64,000 bases of DNA from Sinotaia quadrata. Taxonomy: Eukaryota > Mollusca > Gastropoda > Architaenioglossa > Viviparidae. Shown piece by piece: positions 1-13,521 of this stretch. Within the stretch, counting starts at the first letter, position 1. Every line of letters starts with the position of its first letter. The stretch covers positions 107,472,558 through 107,536,557 of the forward strand of contig CM054178.1 of the NCBI GenBank assembly GCA_028829895.1, read 5' to 3'. The notes beneath the pieces are model-generated. The model was given only the letters and a program-made list of their open reading frames with translations. It was not told the DNA's origin and made no database searches. A program made the position numbers and the translations under genes.

Positions 1-3000
1 ATTAGAATGAAAGTATGCGAAGAATGAAAGATATCTATTTTCAACCATATTTAAGAATTTTAAGAAAATTACTCACATTAATGGACCAGTCTTCAAATGT
101 TATCTGTATTTGCTCGATTTGTTTATATGCAAAAAATTCCTTTGTAAACGCTTCAGATGGATTAATTAGAATTGTAAAATTAAAATGTTTATATTTATCG
201 CATGTGAAACAAAAATGTGATTTTTTATTAGCACGCAAGATGCCATCAAAATACTCCTGAGATTCCTGTTGATCTTTTGAGATTGCTGTTGATGTGTGTG
301 TGTGTATATATATATATAATTTTTTTTTAAGTTTAAAAGTGTTCACCAACCATTGTCTAGATTCCTCTGTTAATTGTGACTACATCTGCAGGCAGTGTTC
401 AAATATTAAGAAGCCTTTTGCAGTATTATTGAAATTTGCATATTCAGGATACTGTTTTTGAGAAATATTTTATTTAAATTCTTAGGTCATTTTGCAATCT
501 GTTCATGCAGTATTAAGTCATTTCTTTGTCCGGATATTTTTCTTTGGGAAATTAAAACTCTGCCCTTTTTGCCCTACAATTTTCTCCACCTTTTCAAACA
601 TTAACTGAGAATTTTTGGTTATACATTTATAAAGTTACTTTATGCCCAATAGCAAAATTGTGTAGGTAGCAAAATACACAGGCTAGACATAGACTTTTCA
701 TTCAGGTAACACAGGCTGTTTGAAAAATTGTTGGAGCAGATGACTCTTAACCATTATTTCCCTTACTCTGTTCACTTACTTCCCCTTTAAAGGCTTTTGC
801 CTTTTCCCCTACAGTCAGAATTAAAAAAAAGTTTCTACTTCCTCATGATTTTCTTTTTATGTGTAATTTTACCATATTGCCCACCACTACTATCCCTTCA
901 TTTGCATTTTTATGCTATGTGTATATTGCATACTACGCTTCACTTGTAATAGCTTACTAACACTACATCAACCCTGTTTGTTTTTTTTTTCTACTTGAGG
1001 CTATCCATCCTTATTCTATTCCCTAGCTATTGTTTAAACCTGATTATATTTTCTTGCTGTATGTAAGCACTTCATCTTGATTGTATTCTTTATCTGTTGT
1101 ATAAACCACATGTTCCTGGTTATATTTTCTTCCTTTGTGTAAGCACTTGAGATTGTTCATCGTGATTGTAATCTCTTGTTATTTTATAAATAATGTCCCT
1201 GGTTATATTTTCTTGCCTTGTGTAAGCACCACTGTTCATTCTGATCATATTCTCTTGTCTAAAAATTTCATGGATCGCCACTCTAATTATTGTTCTTGCT
1301 AAGTGTAATTAAATGTTATACTCACAACCCCTATTATATATTTTTGCTGTTTCTGTACATAGATTTTGCTTCCTAGCTGTATTCATTTGCTGTGAGTGTA
1401 AATTACAGGTTTTGCCGCCCTAATTGTTTTTTCTTGTTATGTAATTATACTTGTTATCTCCCCTCTCTTTTCCATTTGCATCCTCATCTGATTGCATTCT
1501 CTTGCTTGTGTCAGTATGTCTTGCCTCTTGCTTTCTGATTGTATTCTCTTGCTGTTTGAAATTTAATTTTTTTCATATCTAATTTTCAACTTCTTTTGCA
1601 GTGAGTAAAACCATGTACCATATTACATATAATCCCCTACAATCATTATGCACTAATTGTATCAGTTTTAATCACCTCCACAGTTTTATATTGAAATATG
1701 ATATTCTTTCAGAAGTTAAGATTTAACAATATTGGATCATATACTTTAGCAAATATCTTCAAATACTATTTGTTTTTGTAAAGATGAAGACTGATAACAT
1801 TCCATCCATATGTACCTTGATATGTCTGTCTTTGAGATTGACCTTGTTAACAGTAATAACATTCCTGCCTACAAAATATTACTACTTATATTTACTTATA
1901 TATTTGGATGGGGGTTTCTTTCTTCTTGTGCATATCAATGAAGAGTTTATTTTGCACTGAAGGGTGGACTCAGATTAATGTAAAAATATTGTACATATCA
2001 AAGATGTCAGTAATTAGTTATATGAAAATATTCATTTGCCTTATTGTAGATTTACCTTAAATCTCATAGCAAAATGTCTTTCCTTTCTAGCTTTAAAATA
2101 AATGTCCATAAGTAAGTAATCTTTAAATATCCCCCCCCTCCCCTTTTAATTACCATGCATATGTTGTTAATTAATGAAAAGAATTTTTAGTGTGATTATT
2201 TATAGTCTTCAATGTATTCAATAAAATCTTGTGAAGATTTGTGATTGAAGTAGGAAAAAGAAAGAAAATATATCAAATTATGCTCTGATAAACCTTTTAT
2301 TTAATTCTTTATATGATATGTTTTACTGTATAGAAAAATATACTTAATGGTATTTTGTTATCTTTTTAGAGATTCAAGCTGCCTAATCTTGGTGAGAGAT
2401 ACTTGACTTTTGGACATATTTAAAAATTAGACTATGTTGTATCCCTTTTTGCTGTGATACAAAGTTAATTTTTATACAGGTTATGTAGATGTTTATTGCT
2501 GATGGTGTTTTGCTTTTGTTTGGTATTTTTTATTTACCAGAAATTTTAAAGTCTAGTCATATTTATTTGTTAATTTCTTAAATCTGTAATTCAGCATTTT
2601 TCTCTGAGATATACTTCAAAGGTTGATTGCATTTACATCTTTAAAATTGGTATTTAGATTTTCACTTTTATTTTTGATTTTAACATTTTCTCTGCAAAAT
2701 GACAGAATTCTTTACAACTCTAGTTTGATTGCACACCAGATATTTTAAGTCATAGGTTAACAAAGATCTTTAAAGCCCAGAAATTGTTGTTATATGTTTA
2801 TTTTCCTTTAATTCAATACAAAAAATAACTCATGTTGTGTATTCACGCCTGACACAAAATTATTTAAAGATAATGAACCTCAGATATCACAATGTGTTTT
2901 TCCTTTCATTTCCTTGTCTCAGGAAAAGACTGATTAATTGATTGATTTAATTTTACTTTTCTGATCTCACAAATGGGATTTTTAGCTTTCCAATTCATGT

Positions 3001-5814
3001 ATTTGACTATTTCTAACCAAGGTATTTCTTGAGGGCCTATCACCTAGTCTGCTGGCTAAATAGCAAAATATTAAGGAAATTTATTGCCCTTGTAGTGATA
3101 CTGTCTAGCCTAAAGGCATTTTTTAGAGGAACAGTATAAATCTGAAAAATGAAAAGTAATTAATTTATTTGGTTTACACATTTTTGTTGTAGGACAATGC
3201 TACATTTCAACAGAATGCAGAGGCAATATTGTATGGTCATTTAAAGTATTAAAATGGAATTATAGGAATTTTCTCTCTCTATATTTTTAATTTGAAAAGT
3301 GTAATAATGTTTCTTAAAAACAACTTCAAAGATCTAAAAATCTCTAAATGTGTGATTTGTTGATGCCCATGTTTAAGAAAAGACAATTTGGTTTGAATTA
3401 TTTAAAGATATAAAATTATCAACAACTTAATTATTTTAAAATAATAGTGATTTAAAAGCAAGTTTGCTCCATCAGATGCCCAAATATAAACTTGAAATAC
3501 AATATATATATATATATATATTGCTGTAAACAGTATATAAGTGATAATTATTTGTATGGGTTTTTTTGTTTGTTTCTCTATTTTTATTTGGCGATTCATT
3601 GTTAACATTACCATTAGCAATTAATAAATTCACAAAGTATCAATATGCATTTATTGATATTAGGATAACTAACATTAATAAAAAATTGTGTTAATATTCA
3701 GGATTATTACCTTTCAGATGGAAGTAAACAATAATATAATTATATCATATTAATTTTTATTTGTCTTTATTTGGTATTCCAGTAAAATTACATTGTATTG
3801 TAATCAATTTCAAGAATTAAGTTGACAACAATGGAAGCATTACCATAATGCAATTGAGCATAAAACAGTCTACCTAAAGCTGATACCAAAAGCTAGCTAA
3901 TTTTTATTTCTTATCAGTTACTTTTGCAAGGGCAAAAATCTTAGTGTACATTTGCTAAAAGTTGAGAATTCTTTTGAAAAGGGAACATTTTTTTCTTATT
4001 TTACAGACTTTATATATATATATCTTCTCAGATAGTCTTTATAAAGTCTAAGGCTGCTAAATAATTTGCAGCAGATTTGAACTGTTGGGTTCCACAAAAT
4101 TAATGAGTTCATAGCTTGTCTCAACCACTCAGAAATTGTTGCAAAGTGCTTTGGCCTTGTTTGCATAGTTTGCTGTTTCTCTTGTGACAAGAGATCCCTG
4201 CAACTCTCTCATATTTTATTTATTAAAATATCTTTACAACAAGTACACATAAATGAAACAGACCAGGAACACAATTTCACTGTAAACAAAACAGGAAATT
4301 TTAGCAAAATGTGAGAATGAAATACAAGTGTGATTATGGCTGAAGATAGTTTTTCATTAACAGATTTTTTAGGTCCTAGATCATAATTAAATCCATTTTT
4401 TTTTTTTGTTAATTGACAAAATTGTTCCACTATTTAGATTATGTTATTTACTGTGTTATCCATACTTGGAAAGTGTTAATTTCACATTACTTTCTTTGTG
4501 TTGAATTAATAGTATTACATGAAAGTCCACTGTATTAAATTTTGATTGCCACTGACAAGCATGTTCTATGCTTTGAGAAATTTTAAATAATTTTGAGATT
4601 ATGTTCAGAGTAAAAAATAGTAAGTTATTATTAAGCACTTAAAAAAAAAAACTCATCATTTTTAATAAAATAATTTTCTTAACCCCCCACCCCAAAAAAT
4701 TAAAAAATTTAAAGAAAATTAAAAAAAAAAAAAAAAAATAAATAAATAAAACCCCAGTAGTTATAACCAACTTTTAAAGTAAACCTCATAGGAAGAAAAA
4801 TGAAACTGTTTCATTAAGTCTTGGAATTGTGTTAGCAAATTCTTTTTGAGATAGTTATTACTGTTATTATTTCTGTCTTGTTGATTACTTGAAGAAGCAT
4901 GATCTGTTGTATGTTGCCATGATAATATTGTTTTTGATCTCTGCAAAATGGAGCAAAAGAACTTTTTTGCTTTTTCATTGTTTTACTAAAAGTTTTAATT
5001 TCTGCAAAAATGGCTGCTTTTTATTTTTATTCTATTTTGGATTAGTGATCAAGTTTCTGTTTTGTTGACCATTGTTTTAATAATAAAAAATATACCTTGA
5101 AATATTAGTTTTGGTGTTTTGTGTATTTATTGTGACACATATTGCACTGTACTGTTTGCATACACCCAAACCTTCACACAATCATTTTCGCTTCTGACTT
5201 GATATTTCATATGTAAAACAAGTAAATGATTATGGAATATGGAAATGTCCAACCTTTGACTTGTGCACAAGAAAATGAACAAGAAAAATAACTATGTTAT
5301 TTTCTGGTTAAACTTGAATTTGCATTGTGCAAACTTTTGCTTTGTTAAAGCATATTTCAGATAACTACATCATTTTCTTTCCAAGTAATTGTTAGATGCA
5401 ATAATATACTTTGTTTAAATTTATTACATAAAAATATCTAATGTTGCAAATATTGAATCTTTAAAAACATCTAGTTTGTATTTCTTGTTCTTAAGTAATT
5501 TATCTTACATAAACAGGTAAAAAGTAGAATGTAAACAAAATATATCGTGAAAATGACAAAATTTTAATGTTAAACTGAGAAATACTTCTTGGGAATAGTC
5601 ATTTGAATGGATAGTTTAGGCAAATCTGTGAAACATCCTCCTATACCAATACAAAACACAAGTTTACATAGCTGTTAAAAACAAATTTGTATTATGATCA
5701 ACACCTGATACCTGAAAATATATTCCTATAGGTATGTAAACTAAAGTGTAGATATTCCTATTTCTAGACTTAATTTTTATATAAATTGTCAAAGTGAACA
5801 GACCTTCTTATGAT
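1..5814. other. AT-rich region, no gene seen
   Basis: No convincing exon on either strand. It is T-rich on the plus strand, with short AT runs (3503-3521, 4012-4022), a poly-A tract near 4721-4738 and an AATAAA at about 5084. Transposon remains and minisatellites, common elsewhere in the window, are nearly absent. A long 3' untranslated region of a plus-strand gene lying to the left is possible but unproven. Confidence 0.5.
1035..1560 (+). repeat. Decayed tandem array, about 60-80 bp units
   Basis: The phrase (t)gattatattttcttgctgtgtgtaagcac recurs about seven times with heavy divergence. No coding potential. Confidence 0.4.
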
Positions 5815-7375
5815 GGTATTTTTGTAAGTGTCAGAGTTGAGGTAAACAACTCAAGTTGAAAATATGCTGGAAATAGCTGATGCATTTCAAACTAGTTCCA
5901 ACTGGATGAGTAGTTTTTATTATCCAATGGTTAAGATTTATGAGAATGAGACCAGCCAAGGGGCTGAGATAAAAAGTTTACCTGCTGTAGAGAATTCTAT
6001 TGTCTAATCACTTTGAATTTGGAGTGGCAAGAAGCCAGGTCATGAAGGATGGCCGTTAGCGTAATGGTGAGTTAACTGACTGATTGGGAGAGAATGGACT
6101 TAGAAATAATTCATGCATTTTGCTATTGATGTGTTATGCTTTTGTGTTACATAGAGATGTATTACATGTATTATGTGAGTAGATTATTATTTTCTCAAAT
6201 TTTTGAACTAATATCCTCATATATAGAACACTAAACACATTGTTTTTAGTAAATGTGCTCATAAAATTGATATGTTGTATTTATTATGCTATGTGCGTGT
6301 ATTGGGCTAATAAATACTATTACAGGAAACTGTAAGCTGAGATTTGAATGTAAGAGAGAATGGAATTAAAGATAAATAAACTGGAAACTTAGCATTTGTT
6401 CCCTGATTATATTTTACAAGGAAAAAGCAGCCTTATTTTGTTTTACCAGAATCTATTGGTTTACTGATTTATAAACCACTAAGATCATGGTACATGTGAG
6501 AGTATCTAGAGCAGTGTGTAAGTGTAAGGAATACACTGCATTCTGTTGATGTATGATTATGATGGCAAAGTATCCTGATTACATCATGGAATTTCTGGTA
6601 CAAGGAAGTTACTGGAAATTGCTACAATTGTTGTTCTGCTTGAGGGAACTAATACAGTGGAGTGCCAGATAGCCTCGAGAGAATAGCGACTCATCAGTGT
6701 TCTACAACATGAGAGGGAAACAACTGGAATTGATAGTAATAACATGAACAATAAATTTGTGACTTTATTATGAAAAGTGTGTGACAAGACTATTGCAGCT
6801 TCACCTACACAAAGTTACATAGAAACTATTATTGCATACCTCCAATAACTTCATTTCCATTCTCTGAAAAGAATTATCCTGTGATTTATATTGACACTAA
6901 TCTGTTGAATTGTGTTTTAAGATAAAAGACTGTATAGGTATTAAATTATTTGAATGTGGTTTCCTGGAAATAATGATGTAAAGTAATCTTTTTCATTAGT
7001 TTTGTTATATGTATATTTGATTGTTGATTTAATAAATTTATCCCCGTTAAATTTATTTGCATTCTTACACATATTGATAACCTTATGCTAGAGAAAAAAG
7101 TAGGTGGATGGAGGCTCACTAAGTATAGATTAAAAGACGGATTTATCTTCTCCTTTAGTAAGAAGCTTTCCACCTCTGGAAATATTGTGTGACGGTAAAT
7201 GTTTGTCTTTAATGTTGTGGAAGAGAGAAAACGTTTACAGCGACCACACATCCGCCAAGTGAGAGAGACGAGTGGTGTCTGGTGGAGAATTATTAATAAC
7301 ATAAATTAAGATTCTCATCACTTATAATTAGTTGTGGATGATTAATTAATTAATTAATAATAATAACCATTAACT
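5815..7375 (+). repeat. Dispersed repeat family X, copy 1
   Basis: Matches 61425-62955 in the same orientation, moderately diverged. Shared blocks include aagttaactgactga, tttgattgttgatttaata and a strongly conserved block at 7213-7302. A stretch near 7095-7212 is absent from copy 2. The 3' part ends in TAA/TTAA simple sequence. A tRNA-like A box (tagcgtaatgg) occurs near 6057. No ORF of a transposase or reverse transcriptase was recognised. Confidence 0.65.
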
Positions 7376-8142
7376 AGGTGGCTTTGGCATCACAGATCAA
7401 AATTCAGTGCATATGAAATACATCATTTATTTGCACACACACTAAAACGTGAAATACTGTAAAATATCACAGTCAACTGACATTATCGCATGAGACAATA
7501 ATGACAAGTGTATAGGGTATGCCCACTCTGGACTGACTATGCGAAGCAATGACTATGTGACTCAAGTCTCTGTGCCAAAATTAACATCTTTCACATACTC
7601 AAACATTTTTCTTGAACTCATTCCTCTGTAAATAGCATACCTATCAACACAAGGTATTCTGGCAAATATTAGACAAAGGTTCTTTAAATATTTACATAAA
7701 GTGACTTCAAAGTCATTGTTCAAAAAGCAAATGAGAAACGCATTTACAGTAAGCCAACACTCAGCCATCACTATTCGTGTTTTTGTATAAACTTAAAAAA
7801 AGTAAAAGTAAATAAAGTCATCAGAATAGGTTCAGAGCTACTGAATGGTTCATGCCAACAAATGAATACATGACAAACCTGCACACGCACACACACACAC
7901 ACACAACTGCACATATACACGTAGACATATTTTATACATCAGCCAATGCCCTTATCAATTCACTTCCCGGTTTTCAAGATGATAAATAGGAAACAGTTAC
8001 TGATAACATACATCAGACATCTATATTGTTATATCAAAATGATAATCTAACTATACGTATGTCAAAATTTACACATTTTGGGAAGGCAGTCTTAAAGCCA
8101 AAGCCTATGTTAGCTGAAGGCCTTTTAGGTATGCCGTGCTTT
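7376..8142. other. Intergenic, no gene seen
   Basis: AT-rich DNA with one CA microsatellite (7882-7905). Nothing else recognisable. Confidence 0.5.
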
Positions 8143-8163
8143 GAGCCGTCTCCAGAACAGTTG

Positions 8164-8169
8164 TTTATT
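8164..8169 (-). terminator. Poly(A) signal AATAAA for the coiled-coil gene
   Basis: AATAAA on the minus strand, 293 nt after the stop codon at 8462. It lies in one of two or three near-identical copies of a roughly 32-bp unit (8143-8205, gagccgtctccagaaca plus a T-rich part). The 9026-9923, 10134-11168 and 11487-12120 introns hold repeats or AT-rich DNA only. Confidence 0.4.
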
Positions 8170-8461
8170 TGAGCCGTCTCCAGAACACTTGCTTATTTGA
8201 GCCATTAATTCTGTGATGCATTTCGTAGATCATCCCAATTAGCTACCAAACTGGTTTTTTTCCTTATGCTACAAATTTAATTCCATTGCTTCATCCTGGG
8301 AGCACACCCAAACGAATCCACAGCGAGGCATTCAGGTGAATTCGCAGACACCCTGCGAAATCCTTTTACTTTTGGACATCTGTACGAATCAAAAAATGAA
8401 TGTGTTCAGGAGATTTCCATTAAGTAAGTTATCGAAAAACCAAGTGGGCGAATGAATCCTT

Positions 8462-9025
8462 TCATTTCCTTGTGTTTTTGGCTGTTGCGAGGTTTAGCCC
8501 CGTCTTACCCCCCTGCGAGGGGCCTGCAGGGTTGGAAGGCGCGGGCTCGTCTTTTAGAGAGCAAATAGGCGGGAGATTTCGTTGTTTGTCTGCCTGGACT
8601 GATGGCATAGACGTTTTGACTTGAGACTTCTGGACAATCTGGGTTCTCAACGGTGTCCTGTCTTTGGAAATGGCGGCTGCATTCATATGAGGCATGCTCT
8701 GTCTCGTGTCCTTGGATGCGCCACCCGGGCGCCGAACTCCTTGGCTGGGAGTCTTCGGCACCGCTTGTCCTCGCGATAGAACAGGACCTCGGTTGCTGAA
8801 CTCTGCCGCCTTGAACATATGGACAGGGCTAGCCGTTAGAGGGCGTTGGACACCGGTGCCCTGCTCGTTCCGGGGTGTCAGTTTGCTCTTCAGAAGAATT
8901 TCTTTGATGTCCTTGACGTCATTATGCATCTGTCTGTTCTGCTCACGCAGATTCCGCATCTCCTCGTAGTTTTGCCGCATGACTTCTCGCATGCGTTCCA
9001 CCTCCTGCCGCATGGATTTGGTGGC
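8462..9025 (-). CDS. Coiled-coil gene, last exon with stop
   Basis: Encodes ATKSMRQEVERMREVMRQNY and the rest of the last coiled coil (about 46 residues), then a basic low-complexity tail ending in NTRK and TGA at 8462-8464. Acceptor ccctag at 9026-9027. Local G+C is clearly higher than in the flanks, as expected for coding DNA here. Confidence 0.85.
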   Translation of the reverse strand, partial: ATKSMRQEVERMREVMRQNYEEMRNLREQNRQMHNDVKDIKEILLKSKLTPRNEQGTGVQRPLTASPVHMFKAAEFSNRGPVLSRGQAVPKTPSQGVRRPGGASKDTRQSMPHMNAAAISKDRTPLRTQIVQKSQVKTSMPSVQADKQRNLPPICSLKDEPAPSNPAGPSQGGKTGLNLATAKNTRK

Positions 9026-12000
9026 CTAGGGCAACAAAAATTTATTGAACAATATGGTGGCCTACAGAAACATAAAAATTTATTGAACAATTTAAGTGGC
9101 CTATGCTAATCTAGTTTTTTTTTTTCAAAGTTACCTTATCTAGTTCTTCATGATGTGACGTTTTGCTGAGAGTGGGCAAGATGTTAATTCTCCACCACCC
9201 TGAGACACAGTAACCTTAGGCTAATCCCTAAGGCTGGCCACAAGTGTTAGAAAGATGAATGATAGATAATATAAATATTATAGTTTTAGAAGATAGCTTG
9301 AGCCCCCTGATAAATACAAGCCAGGAAGTTAAGTAAATGCAGATGACAGACTACAATATGTAATATGTAAATCAGTCATGCTTAACACGAGTGGTCTATG
9401 TATCAACAATAATTGTATTCAACAAGAAATAACATAAGACAGCATGGTTACATATAGCAAATAGTTGAACATTAAATTAGTTTTATATATTTATATAATT
9501 GTATTCAACAAGAAATGACACAAGACAGCATGGTTACATATAGCAAATAGTTGAACATTAAATTAGTTTTATATATGTATATAATTGTATTCAACAAGAA
9601 ATGACACAAGACAGCATGGTTACATATAGCAAATAGTTGAACATTAAATTAGTTTTATATATTTTGTTTATCATTTTCTAGTTCTACGAACACTAACTTT
9701 ATGAAGTTCTTCACACACTAACCTAATCTAGTTTCTTTTGTACTCATATAATCTATATCTTCATGCACTCACATTATTTAGTTGTCCATTTTCTCTCATT
9801 ATCTAGTTAGTCAAGCGTTCATATTGTCTAGTTCTTAAAACATTTACATTGCTTAGTTCTTCGAGCACCACCCTCTATAAGCTTACTCATTACGCACCTT
9901 TACGGTAATCTTCAAACACCCACCTTGTCTAGGTCTTCCCGGAACTTGTCCTGTATGGCGCTGTTACCGGTCTCGAAATCGCGGAGTTTGCTGTTCTGAG
10001 CCTCAATGATTTTGATGGCACGTTGCAGTTCAATCTCAATCTCGCCCAGCTTTTTCTTCAGCAGTTCCAGCTCTTCGGTCAGGCGTTTGATCTCCAAGTT
10101 CTGCTCGCGGTACAGGGTGTCTGCTTCCAGACCCTTTATGACAAATAGTGTACATGTATTACCTAATGTATATTATGCGTTCTTTAATGTGTACTTTGTG
10201 TTCCCTGGTGTGTACATGTATTCCAGATCTTTCAGGACAAATAGTTTGTACATGTATTCCCTACTGTGTACTCTGTATTCCCCAGTGTGTACTCTGTATT
10301 CCCTTGTGTGTATTATGCATTCCACAGTGTGCACTTTCTATTCCCTAGTGTGCACTTTGTATTCCCTAGTGTACTTTGTATTCCCTAGTGTGTACTCTGT
10401 ATTCTCTAGTGTGTACTTTGTATTCCCCGGTGTGTACTCTGTATTCCCTAGTGTGTACTTTGTATTCCCCGGTGTGTACTCTGTATTCCCTAGTGTGTAC
10501 TCTGTGTTCCCCAGTGTGTACTCTGTATTCCCTTGTGTGTATTATGCATTCCACAATGTGCACTTTCTATTCCCTAGTGTGTACTTTGTATTTCCTAGTG
10601 TGTACTCTGTATTCCCTAGTGTGTACTTTGTATTCCCCGGTGTGTACTCTGTATTCCCTAGTGTGTACTTTGTATTCCCCGGTGTGTACTCTGTATTCCC
10701 TAGTGTGTACTCTGTATTCCCTAGTGTATACTCTGTATTCCCTAGTGTGCACTCTGTATTCCCTAGTGTGTCTATGTATTCCTTAGTGTGTCCATGTATT
10801 CCTTAGTACATACTATTTACTTCCTAGATTGTGCTTGTATTCCAGAGTGCATACATATAATCACTAGTGCGTACATGTACTCTTTAGTACATATATGTAT
10901 TTCAGCCCGTTTGACAGCTAGCCGTTACCTGTATTCCTTTGTGTATTATTTATTCCTTACAGCGTACTATTCATAACCGAGCGTGTACATGCATTCAAAT
11001 CTTTGGTGGGGGGGGGGGGGCAAATTCTGTGTACGTGTTCCCTACTTTTGAATGTATTCGTTATGTGTGGTTTATAATCGCTCTCTCGGTTTTCAGTTAA
11101 GGTAAGACAATCAATGTGATGGTGAAAAATGCTCATTGGAAGCGGATGAATAGTCCAGATAAAATTACCTTCTTGTCTTCGCGAACTCGTCCAATCTGCC
11201 GGTGGAGTTTGTCGGCGTACTCCTCCGTCTGTTTGACGAGCTGCTTGAGGTTTTCGATCTCCCCGACCTTGCTCTTGATCGTCCGGTCCTTCTCCTCGCT
11301 CGCCCGCACCAGCATTTGGATCCGTTCCTCGCGGCTGACAAGGGAGTCCTTCAGGTCTTCGATTTCGGTCTCCTTGGCAGCGATGATTTTGTCTTTTTCA
11401 TTCTTGAGTTTCCCCTTGTCGTCTCTGTGCTGTTTCTCCTCGACCTGCAATCGAAGTCTCAACGCTTCGATTTGCCCTTCAAGAATCTGTAGAATGCAAC
11501 AATTTAATGATGCTTAAATAATTTAATAGTCAATTATACGACGGGTCTTAAGTATGAATGTACTATTTAAAAATAACATATCATTTAGCAATTACATTTA
11601 TGGATATCTCGCCCCCCAACATTTGTTAACAAGTTATGCCTCTTTTGTATTATAGGACACATGTAAACATAATATATAAATGAATTTCATTATATCCGAA
11701 AAATTATATAATTATTATAATCATACTGTAAACGAATATCGACTTATAAATATATTGTTTTGCATTAGTTATATTTTATAAATGAAATAACTGTCAAACC
11801 AATGTACATTGATATTCTTACATTATAATACCTAATTATTTAGGTTTCACAATATGATATTGGATAAATGCTACCAATACTAAAAGTAGAAGCTACTTTA
11901 TGCGATACTTATTATATAAACTGATTTTAAAATAGAAATTTATAAAAAGTTTATTTCTTTCGATAAAGATATTTTTTCCTCACAAACACTTCTCTCTATC

Positions 12001-12913
12001 TAACAAGTGATGCACATCCATCAATCCATCCATCCACCCATTCACTCAAACCCATCCATCTAGATCATCAAACAAAAAGCCACCATTGTGGCTTACTTCA
12101 GGAAGTCAGAGCACACAAACCTTGTTCACATGGACGACACTGTTCAACATTGTGTTTTCCTCGTTATCCACCACTGACTCCAGGTTGTCATCGTCAGAAT
12201 AGCTCTGTGACAAAACGGGATCCACTCCACTGGGCATCTGGAGGTCATTTGTGGGGGTGGACACTCGAGGGGTTATCCCCGTGCCTTGTATAGATAACTT
12301 GTCGGTCTGGGTGAAGAAAAAAAACGCATACCGCCATTTCATTATATTGATGACGTTTGTTTGAATTGATTATGTATTATACGACTCAGACTAACACTAT
12401 TTGAATATATTGATGACGTGTTTGTTTGAATTGATTATGTATTATACGACACAGACTAAAACCATATTTTTCTAGTTGCCGTAGCTTTCTAAAACAATAA
12501 TATTATTGTAAGAAACTGTACATCTGCACACTTTCACGCCTTGTACGCAATTATTGCAAATAGATTTTAGAATGAATGGCAAATGTACTCTCTCAGAGGT
12601 TATGTTAGGGATAACAAGACAGGACACTGACGACATGAAACATTGTATAACACAAATCGTACCTTCCCTGCGAGAGAGCGGAAATCGTGAGCATGTGTCA
12701 TGGTACTGGCCATCATCCTATCTGCAAATCACATGAAAATGTTACTTTCAACCGTTTGTTGTCTGTATTGTATTTCTGGGCTACTAAATTCAAATCTTAT
12801 ATGTTAATACCTATTAAGTGAGCAAAAGTACTTTCTAAAGCATACTAATTTTAAAATGTATTTACTTTACCATTATATACCCTCTCTCTCTCACACACAC
12901 ACACATACGCACG

Positions 12914-12962
<49 letters not shown>

Positions 12963-13480
12963 TATGTGCATGTGTGTATGTGATATTATCATTAACGTTC
13001 AGACTTTCCGATCTAGATTTTACTAATTATAAAACAAAACAATAAATTATGGCGATTTCTTTTTAGTCTCTCAGTGGACAGGTCAGACGAAAATAATATC
13101 ACATGTTAAATATAGAACATATAGGTTGACATAAAAGGAAATAAACAATGACAAAAGAAAACAAATAACAACAATTTATATAATTAATTTTGCTAAGTTT
13201 ATATTTGAGCATTAACTTCATTAGAAAACACACTCTGTCACGAGAAAAGCATACAGCTTGGCTTTCAACACCGGTGACAAAGAAACATTTCTAGAATGAC
13301 AGTGGAAGAGCGACTTGTGCAAGCGAAAGAAAAAGGAAATGCGCCAACCCATATCGCCCGAGCATGTCACAATGGCCGACCTACATAAAAGGTGTGTGCG
13401 CCAACCGGTGACACTATTTATAACATTGCATGCTTGACTGTTGTATAAGCCTCAATGGATTAGTCTTCAATTAAATCGGG

Positions 13481-13521
<41 letters not shown>

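Noticed and set aside
8694..9109. Plus-strand ORFs of 87-91 codons
   Set aside because: Antisense shadows of the last exon of the coiled-coil gene, whose frame is supported by splice phase.
10006..10806. 266-codon plus-strand ORF and companions on both strands
   Set aside because: Product of the 21-bp tandem array plus the antisense of a real coiled-coil exon.
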